Shown here in pieces: positions 16,397 to 21,908 of a DNA stretch of 22,929 bases. This DNA comes from Porticoccaceae bacterium (GTDB lineage Bacteria > Pseudomonadota > Gammaproteobacteria > Pseudomonadales > Porticoccaceae), in NCBI GenBank assembly GCA_023228865.1, contig JALOAH010000065.1, forward strand, positions 1 through 22,929, read 5' to 3'. The position numbers and the translations under genes were made by a program. The notes under the pieces were generated by a model that saw nothing but the letters and a program-made list of their open reading frames with translations, did no database searches and had not been told where the DNA came from. Position 1 is the first letter of the stretch, and the number at the start of each line of letters is the position of its first letter.

Positions 16397-16984
16397 ATGA
16401 AAAAATTACGCCAATACAATGCTTTGCCATCCAGAGAACGCTTCCTATTGGCACAGATGGCTGTGCTTGTGGTGATGGCATGGCTGGGATTACGCCTGAT
16501 CGGCTTTAAAAAAATGCAGCAACTTGCCCACCGAAAAATCACCAAACCCCTGCGCGCCGACAACAACATCACGCCTGGCGCGAATGACACCGACTTAACG
16601 CCAAACCCACGATTTCCGTCATTGCCGCGAAAGCGGGAATCCAGTTTTTTTAGAGCCTCAGGCTTGGATTCCCGCTTTCGCGGCAATGGCAATCTTAAGT
16701 CAGCGCCATTCACCTCTGACACCTCTGCTGACATCGACTACGCCCAACGCTGCGCCGAACTCTCCGCCATTGCCGCCCGCCATTGCCTGCCACCCGGCAG
16801 CTGCCTGCCCCAAGCCCTGGCACTATGCTGGTTACTGCGAAAAAATGGCCTCGATGCGCACCTGAAGATAGGCGTTAAACCACCGGGCAAAACCTTGCTT
16901 GCCCATGCCTGGGTGGAATACCAAAACTTGGCGCTAGGCCAGCAAGAAGCGGGCTACCAGTCATTTCCTCCCTTAACCCAATAA
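16397..16984 (+). CDS. Lasso peptide B2 protein (transglutaminase-like leader peptidase) with an in-frame palindromic insertion
   Basis: This 195-residue protein cleaves the leader from the lasso precursor. The N-terminal helical part (residues 1-50) is followed by the cysteine-protease core: GSCLPQALALCWLLRKNGL with catalytic Cys136, LKIGVKPPG, and AHAWVEY with His170. No Asp follows His170, so the usual third catalytic residue is not evident; Glu174 or Glu184 are candidates. Residues 75-98 (SLPRKRES through DSRFRGN) are encoded by a perfect inverted repeat, not by family sequence, and extend the linker before the core. The start ATG at 16397 follows the B1 stop by four bases; earlier in-frame starts overlap B1. 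Confidence 0.88.
   Translation: MKKLRQYNALPSRERFLLAQMAVLVVMAWLGLRLIGFKKMQQLAHRKITKPLRADNNITPGANDTDLTPNPRFPSLPRKRESSFFRASGLDSRFRGNGNLKSAPFTSDTSADIDYAQRCAELSAIAARHCLPPGSCLPQALALCWLLRKNGLDAHLKIGVKPPGKTLLAHAWVEYQNLALGQQEAGYQSFPPLTQ
16620..16688. repeat. Perfect 24-base inverted repeat (MITE-like) inside the B2 gene
   Basis: The left arm at 16620-16643 (CATTGCCGCGAAAGCGGGAA and four more bases) and the right arm at 16665-16688 are exact reverse complements around a 21-base loop. The arms resemble the common CGTCATTCCCGCGAAAGCGG family of dispersed bacterial repeats. It keeps the B2 reading frame open. Confidence 0.85.
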
Positions 16985-17065
16985 GCGTTTGAGAAACCGC
17001 CCCATGCCATCATTTACCCTGCGGCCATCAGAGATGCCGCCTTTACCCAAAGAAGCCAACTAAAC

Positions 17066-18187
17066 ATGTCCTACTCCAGCTTCTTTTCCCAGGCGTCCAT
17101 GGCTTTTGACGACAACAGAAACCGGCTTTATGCCCAAGCGATAGAAGCTGCCGTCACCCCGGAATCTGTCGTCCTCGACCTGGGTGCAGGGATTGGCGTT
17201 TTGGGTCTTATTGCCGCAGCAGCGGGAGCAAAGCGGGTTTACCTGGTTGAGCCAGAACCCATCGTCAATGTCGCCATGGAAATTGCCCGCGCCAACAATC
17301 TCGCTGACAAGATTGTTATCCTTCAGGGCAAAATTGAGGATGTTGAGCTGCCCGAAAAAGTAGATATCATCATATCTGTTTTTACCGGGAACCTGTTATT
17401 CAGCGAAGATCTGCTGCCATCACTCTTTTATGCCCGTGATCACCACCTCAAGCCCGGCGGAAACCTCATTCCAGACCAAGCAGAACTTTTACTCTCCCCC
17501 ATATCGGCACCTGAAGTGCATCATAAGTATATTGGTCGCTGGTCAGAGCCCAACCTGGGGCAGGATTACAGCCCAGGTCGCCGGTTTGCCGCCAATGAGA
17601 TCATCTGGCTCGATAGAAAAAACCTGTCGTTTGAGCGCCTATCACCAGCGAGCACCGCCACCTCTGTTGACCTCACCACCGCAACCCACGGCCATTGCGA
17701 CGGCAATGCACTGGTGACTATAGACAACACAGGCTTATGCCATGGCCTTCTTTGCTCCATAAAAATAAAGCTCGGCGAACAATGGCTTGACACCGACCCT
17801 CACAGCGCCGATGTTCACTGGTCTCCGGTGATGCTCCCCTTTGATCCCCCTCTCGTGTTGCGGGAAAGCGAGCAATTAAACATGACTTTGACCCGCCCCT
17901 GCTATGGGGACTGGACATGGGCGGCCAGGACAGATTCCCACTGTGATCGCCATTCCACCTTTCTGGCAAGGATTGATGGTCACAGATACTTGCGCAGAAT
18001 GATCCCAAATCATCGCCCAGGCCTCAACCTGAGAGGGGGTCATACGTTGCTGACACTGAAGTTAATCGCGGAGGGGCAAAGTAATGGGGAGATCATAGCC
18101 GCGCTAACCACGTCAGCCACGCCTCTAGATGAGGATAGAGCGCGGCAACTGGTTCAGTCGCTGGTGCTGAAGTTCGGCAAGGAGTAG
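17066..18187 (+). CDS. PRMT-like class I SAM methyltransferase, probable lasso tailoring enzyme
   Basis: This 373-residue protein has the fold order of protein arginine methyltransferases. An N-terminal DDNRNRLYAQAI precedes SAM motif I VLDLGAGIGVLGL (36-48), the acidic residue of YLVEPEP (59-65), GKIEDVELPEKVDIIIS (88-104) and LKPGGNLIPDQ (128-138). A barrel-like second half carries VHW (250-252), like the THW loop. The 'double-E' loop aligns as SVFTGNLLFSEDLL (104-117): the second Glu is kept (Glu114) but the first is Val. The last 58 residues (GGHTLLTLKLIAEGQSNGEI onward) look like a small extra winged-helix or PqqD-like domain. It sits between B2 and C, so it probably methylates a lasso precursor or product. 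Precursor 1 has one core Arg; precursor 2 has none. Confidence 0.82.
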   Translation: MSYSSFFSQASMAFDDNRNRLYAQAIEAAVTPESVVLDLGAGIGVLGLIAAAAGAKRVYLVEPEPIVNVAMEIARANNLADKIVILQGKIEDVELPEKVDIIISVFTGNLLFSEDLLPSLFYARDHHLKPGGNLIPDQAELLLSPISAPEVHHKYIGRWSEPNLGQDYSPGRRFAANEIIWLDRKNLSFERLSPASTATSVDLTTATHGHCDGNALVTIDNTGLCHGLLCSIKIKLGEQWLDTDPHSADVHWSPVMLPFDPPLVLRESEQLNMTLTRPCYGDWTWAARTDSHCDRHSTFLARIDGHRYLRRMIPNHRPGLNLRGGHTLLTLKLIAEGQSNGEIIAALTTSATPLDEDRARQLVQSLVLKFGKE

Positions 18188-18193
18188 CGCTCA

Positions 18194-19999
18194 GTGAGTT
18201 GTATCGCAGGTATCATTAGCCTTGACGGGGATACGATTGAACCCACAACACTGCAAGCAATGCTTGACACAATGACGCCCCGCGCACCAGATGGCAATCA
18301 CGCTTGGCACGACAACAGCATTGGCCTGGGACACGCCTATCTTCGCCTATCTCTGGCCGGAGATGAAGAAATTACAGCATCAAATGAATACGTATTGGTT
18401 GCAGATGCTCGAATTGACGATCAAAAGGCGCTAAGGGAAAGGTTACGCCAATGCGGCGAACAGGTATCTTCTCAGGCCACCGACGCCCAACTTATTCTCC
18501 ATGCCTACCATGTCTGGGGCGAGAACTGCCTTGCGTATTTAATTGGCGACTTCTCTTTTGCACTCTGGGACAGTCGGCAGCGCAAGCTATTCTGCGCCAG
18601 AGACCACTTGGGACTGCGACCTTTTTTTTACGCGCTCACGCCTCATCATTTGGTGCTGGCAAGTGATCTCGATGCCCTGCTGGAACACCACCCCCTTTCC
18701 CGCGAGCTGAATAATGGCTTCCTGGCAGATTTCTTAATTTTTGGCGGCACCGCTGATCCGGCATTAACGGTGTACCAGCACATGCACCGCCTTCCTCCAG
18801 CTCATAAGCTCGTTGTGGAATACGGCGGAGCGGTGAAAATTTCCCGCTACTGGGCTCTATCTCCAGATTCGGAGCCTGATCTCAGACCACCCAGAGAATG
18901 TGAAGAAGCTTTCACCAGCATTTTCATGCAAGCAGTCGGGGATCGCGTGCGAGAAAAATCCGTAGCACTGGAATTAAGTGGCGGCATGGATTCTGGTGCG
19001 ATAGCTGTCGCCTTAAGTGAGCTTTTACAAGAACGTCCATTCGACATCCTCACTCACACCAACATCAGCCCAAAACTGATGCCAAATGACAGAGAGGGGG
19101 AGTTTGCCACACTTACAGCTCGCCACCTGGGTCTTCACCATCAACTGTGGCTCATCGACTCCCCCCCATTCTACCGCTGGCTCGACACCGATCTGGCCAC
19201 GGCAGAACCCGTAGGGAGCATTGATCTTGCGTCTTCCCAGGAGCTAATGGCTCATCTCAACAATCGGGGAATCCGCGTACTGCTGACTGGCCAACTTGGC
19301 GATGCCCTCTTCGCCGGACAGAACTACTATCGCCGCCTTGCGAAGCAGGGCAGAATGCTTCATATCGCCCGTGAAGTGTGGCGAGCGGCGCGCTATAAAG
19401 GCTCTCTGCGCGGCTTGGGGCTCAGAAGCTCGCTACTGGGGATAAAATCAACAAGTGCCTGGCGTCCCGAATTGCCGCGCTGGCTGAAAGAGGGGTTCGC
19501 CAATGAAGTCAATGCCCAACAGCGTTGGGTAACATGCTGGGAGTCCTGGGAAAATGCCAACGGTCTGGGTGGCCAATTTTCGGCTGGCTGGCTACCATCG
19601 CTGTTCGAAGGTTACAACACACTTAAAATGCCCATAGTAACCCGCCATCCCTTTTCTGACATTCGTCTGCTCGAATTCATGCTCAACGTACCCAATGCTG
19701 AGGTTATCGGCAAAAAGCTTCTCCGGGAAACGCTGGGTAAAAAACTGCCTCCAGAAGTAAGATGTCGGGCAAAAACTCCCCTGAATGGGGATCCTGTTAG
19801 GGAACAACTGGCGGACAAACATTTTCGTCAGCAAGCTTCTACTATGTTGGAACATGTCGAAGACTATGTGAATACTGTCGATTTCAACGAAGTTTTCAAT
19901 GACTTTTGTGCTGGAGCAGGTGTAGAATCCACATGGTCAAGTGTCTTGATGGCTACACCACTGGCGCTGGATTTTTGGCTAAAAACCCATAAAAAGTAA
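18194..19999 (+). CDS. Lasso cyclase C (asparagine-synthetase-B-like macrolactam synthetase)
   Basis: This 601-residue AsnB homologue has an N-terminal class II amidotransferase-like domain (AGIISLDGD, then GDFSFALWD at 118-126 and RDHLGLRPFFY near 136-146). A C-terminal ATP-pyrophosphatase domain carries ELSGGMDSGAIA (SGGMDS at 262-267). In lasso systems this enzyme adenylates the ring Asp/Glu side chain and closes the isopeptide bond to residue 1. The start is GTG 18194, with AAGGAG nine bases upstream; an in-frame TAG at 18185 excludes earlier starts. The N-terminus is therefore MSC, with Cys at position 3 rather than the position 2 needed for glutamine hydrolysis, consistent with a cyclase that needs no ammonia. 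Confidence 0.92.
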   Translation: MSCIAGIISLDGDTIEPTTLQAMLDTMTPRAPDGNHAWHDNSIGLGHAYLRLSLAGDEEITASNEYVLVADARIDDQKALRERLRQCGEQVSSQATDAQLILHAYHVWGENCLAYLIGDFSFALWDSRQRKLFCARDHLGLRPFFYALTPHHLVLASDLDALLEHHPLSRELNNGFLADFLIFGGTADPALTVYQHMHRLPPAHKLVVEYGGAVKISRYWALSPDSEPDLRPPRECEEAFTSIFMQAVGDRVREKSVALELSGGMDSGAIAVALSELLQERPFDILTHTNISPKLMPNDREGEFATLTARHLGLHHQLWLIDSPPFYRWLDTDLATAEPVGSIDLASSQELMAHLNNRGIRVLLTGQLGDALFAGQNYYRRLAKQGRMLHIAREVWRAARYKGSLRGLGLRSSLLGIKSTSAWRPELPRWLKEGFANEVNAQQRWVTCWESWENANGLGGQFSAGWLPSLFEGYNTLKMPIVTRHPFSDIRLLEFMLNVPNAEVIGKKLLRETLGKKLPPEVRCRAKTPLNGDPVREQLADKHFRQQASTMLEHVEDYVNTVDFNEVFNDFCAGAGVESTWSSVLMATPLALDFWLKTHKK

Positions 20000-20035
20000 G
20001 ATTGAATGCACTTGTCCGTAGTGAGGAAATCGAGA

Positions 20036-20212
20036 ATGCAGATATTACCTTTACAGAACACTGAACACCCTACCAGCAAGCTAGCTTATGAGCGGCCAAC
20101 ATTCTGGTCTTTCGGAAAGGTGGCAGACCTTACTCAAGCATCCAGTGGTCCTTGCGCGCTGGATGGCAGACAAGGATTTTGCATCATGATTAACATGGCG
20201 ATGGATGGCTAG
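20036..20212 (+). CDS. Lasso peptide precursor 1
   Basis: This 58-residue precursor has a 34-residue leader. The recognition motif YERPTFWSFGKVADLTQ fits Y-x-x-P...F-G-x-V-x-x-L-T, and Thr is at -2 before the cleavage site. The predicted 24-residue core is ring ASSGPCALD (Ala1 to Asp9) plus tail GRQGFCIMINMAMDG. Asp9 would form the isopeptide bond with the Ala1 amine, giving a nine-membered ring. Cys6 (ring) and Cys15 (tail) could form a disulfide, as in class III lasso peptides. Phe14 and the Ile/Met residues are candidate plugs. The frame starts at 20006, but ATG 20036 has GAGG about ten bases upstream. It lies 36 bases after the cyclase gene. Confidence 0.88.
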   Translation: MQILPLQNTEHPTSKLAYERPTFWSFGKVADLTQASSGPCALDGRQGFCIMINMAMDG

Positions 20213-20409
20213 CACGGACGCGACGTCACCGTCTCCTCATTAAAAGACGTTAGTAACCCACCGTTTTCAAATGGGGCATGGCTCCTCCCAATGATTTGAG
20301 GCAGAACCCTCGCTACAAGTACACATGAACTTTTTATCTGGCTCCTTGCTCTCTGTCCAAATTTGGGAGACCCTTGCTGTGATCCTCAACGTGCATCAGT
20401 GGAGATGTC

Positions 20410-20613
20410 ATGAACAAACCCGATTTCCACCATGCAGGAAGCATCCCGATAACACAGATGGCGGATCACAAAAGCTCAAAAAGCCCTTACACAAGTCCTG
20501 CGTTACAGCGGTTTGGCAAAGTGCATGAACTAACTCAGTCTGCATCAGGAAGCTGCATGGCGGACAACACCAGCGGCTGTACTCCTGCCGTAGGTAACAT
20601 GGCAATGTCGTAA
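20410..20613 (+). CDS. Lasso peptide precursor 2
   Basis: This 67-residue precursor has a 43-residue leader containing YTSPALQRFGKVHELTQ, aligned residue for residue with precursor 1 (Y-x-x-P, FGKV, LTQ). The predicted core is ring SASGSCMAD (Ser1 to Asp9) plus tail NTSGCTPAVGNMAMS, again 24 residues with Thr at -2. Cys6 and Cys14 allow one ring-tail disulfide. Both cores share G4, C6, D9, G13 and a near-terminal N-M-A-M. This core ends in Ser, the residue phosphorylated by HPr-kinase-like enzymes in paeninodin-type systems, and such a kinase is the next gene. GGAG lies before the ATG. Residue 1 is Ser rather than the commonest Gly. Confidence 0.88.
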   Translation: MNKPDFHHAGSIPITQMADHKSSKSPYTSPALQRFGKVHELTQSASGSCMADNTSGCTPAVGNMAMS

Positions 20614-20615
20614 AA

Positions 20616-20632
20616 CCGCTACAATCTATAGC
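20616..20632 (+). repeat. Weak hairpin after precursor 2
   Basis: CGCTA and TAGCG form a five-base stem just beyond the precursor 2 stop, with TCTATAGC repeated directly 16 bases on. It could stabilise the precursor mRNA end, but there is no T tract, so it is not a clear terminator. Confidence 0.25.
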
Positions 20633-20841
20633 GACGTTCGTCTATAGCAAAACTTAACCTGAATCAGCAAAGCCTATTCCAGCCAATTTCACCCATCTCA
20701 ACTCTTAGCCAAAAGGCTGCCTTAATGGCCACTGTCAAGTAAAAATCCTCTCGACTATTGCTTGTCCTGAAATTACAGTTGTTTTACTGAACTCTATAGA
20801 ATGGCCAGCGCTGAAAAAGCACATATCGGGAAGCTCTATTT

Positions 20842-21717
20842 GTGACCATCAATCACCCAAAAATGACTGCGCCACCTTTCCACCAATGGTTACTTCATGA
20901 CGGCAGTTTGTGGGCAAGTTTTTTCCGTAGTGGCAACGGGTATTTAATACATTTTCCCAACCTCGCCGATTTTTGGGTTTCAAGTGACGGCATGGACATT
21001 CAGGCCTCTCCCGCTGAGGGAGTCGGTGCCCAAACAATAGAACATTTACACCTCAACCAGGTGCTTCCCCTTGCTCTTAGTCGCCAATTCAAGCTGGTGC
21101 TGCACGGTGGTGCCGTTGATATAAACGGTTGTGCTGCTGCTTTTTTGGGCGTATCCGGTCGCGGCAAATCCACGCTTACTGCCGCTTTTGCCAGGGGAGG
21201 CTATCGGTTTCTCACCGATGATGGCCTGCAGCTTGAAGTCAACGAGGGTCAGTATTTTGCCAAGCCCAGCCACCCTTCCATTCGCCTGTGGGATGATTCC
21301 CGCCACCAACTGATGCCGCCAAGTGTTGAAAAAGCGCCAGCCGTGGATTACACCCCAAAGGCACGGCTGCTGGCGGGTGCCGAGGTTCCCCATTGCAATC
21401 AATCCCTGCCCTTGCAAGCCATCTATTTCCTTGGCGAAGGCAATACAAATGCTGTGAGCATAGAGGCTATCAGTGCCAGGGACGCCGTGGTGGAGCTGGT
21501 GCGTCACTCCTTTCTTCTCGATATAGAAGAGAGGGAAATGCTGCGCCACCATTTTTCGCAACTGATTGATCTTGCCAAAAAGCCCTTGTTTTTTCAGCTG
21601 GATTATCCCCGCCAATACAACCTGTTGCCAGAGGTCATTGAAGAAATAGTGGCGCATGTGGGCGGTGACAGAAGGTTCCCACACCGGAGCGTGGGAACCA
21701 GAGAGCCCAATCTGTAG
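20842..21717 (+). CDS. HPr-kinase-like protein, probable lasso peptide kinase
   Basis: This 291-residue protein is related to the C-terminal domain of HPr kinase/phosphorylase. The Walker A loop is LGVSGRGKST (102-111), preceded by LVLHGGAVDINGCAAAF and followed by GGYRFLTDDGLQLE (119-132), matching the strand-P-loop-aspartate order of HprK. The family end DYPRQYNLLPEVIEEIVAHV is present. Homologues in lasso clusters (paeninodin type) phosphorylate the side chain of a C-terminal Ser. Precursor 2 here ends in Ser, precursor 1 in Gly. The start is GTG 20842 with GGGAAG upstream; ATG 20863 is an alternative. The last 15 or so residues are encoded by an inverted repeat. The 228-base gap upstream may hold its own promoter. 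Confidence 0.85.
   Translation: MTINHPKMTAPPFHQWLLHDGSLWASFFRSGNGYLIHFPNLADFWVSSDGMDIQASPAEGVGAQTIEHLHLNQVLPLALSRQFKLVLHGGAVDINGCAAAFLGVSGRGKSTLTAAFARGGYRFLTDDGLQLEVNEGQYFAKPSHPSIRLWDDSRHQLMPPSVEKAPAVDYTPKARLLAGAEVPHCNQSLPLQAIYFLGEGNTNAVSIEAISARDAVVELVRHSFLLDIEEREMLRHHFSQLIDLAKKPLFFQLDYPRQYNLLPEVIEEIVAHVGGDRRFPHRSVGTREPNL
21674..21699. repeat. Inverted repeat inside the 3' end of the kinase gene
   Basis: GGTTCCCAC (21674-21682) and GTGGGAACC (21691-21699) are a perfect nine-base inverted repeat around ACCGGAGC. It resembles a common dispersed hairpin of proteobacteria and supplies the last residues of the kinase, so the original stop may have been displaced. Confidence 0.6.
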
Positions 21718-21749
21718 AAACCCGATTATTTTTGCCCGTGGTAGCAACC

Positions 21750-21772
21750 ATCGGCTGCAGGCAGCCTCCTAC
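21750..21772 (-). repeat. REP-like element, left member of an inverted pair
   Basis: The minus strand reads GTAGGAGGCTGCCTGCAGCC followed by GAT. It faces a second copy at 21790 in opposite orientation, forming a REP doublet in the gap between the kinase and exporter genes. Confidence 0.65.
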
Positions 21773-21789
21773 AAAGCGATTCCCAATCC

Positions 21790-21813
21790 GTGGGAGCCTG
21801 CCCTGCAGGCGAT
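21790..21813 (+). repeat. REP-like element, right member of an inverted pair
   Basis: GTGGGAGCCTGCCCTGCAGG followed by CGAT matches the copies at 5381, 8099 and 21750. With its partner it could form a large hairpin in the lasso mRNA ahead of the exporter gene. Confidence 0.65.
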
Positions 21814-21908
21814 AAAATCTGGCAGAAGTTGTCCACCTTGCCCCGCAAACCAGCCGCAGTTGAAAATAGTTTTATGATCTTTTTCGGATTTCTATACAAT
21901 CAGGCACC

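Noticed and set aside
16385..16399. Upstream starts for B2 at 16349 within B1
   Set aside because: The extra residues are the B1 gene read in another frame; ATG 16397, four bases after the B1 stop, is the natural start.
16297..16734. Minus-strand open frame of 145 codons with PRKRES and DSRFRGN segments
   Set aside because: It runs antisense to B1 and B2, and its recognisable segments are just the reverse reading of the inverted repeat. It has no ribosome site or protein features.
20129..20212. Alternative core starts giving six-, seven- or eight-residue rings (at Gly4, Ser3 or Ser2)
   Set aside because: Six-residue rings are not known. The shorter rings move Thr away from -2, while the nine-residue ring fits both precursors at once.
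20408..20605. Minus-strand open frame opposite precursor 2
   Set aside because: The plus-strand frame has the lasso leader motif, core pattern and ribosome site; the antisense frame has nothing recognisable.
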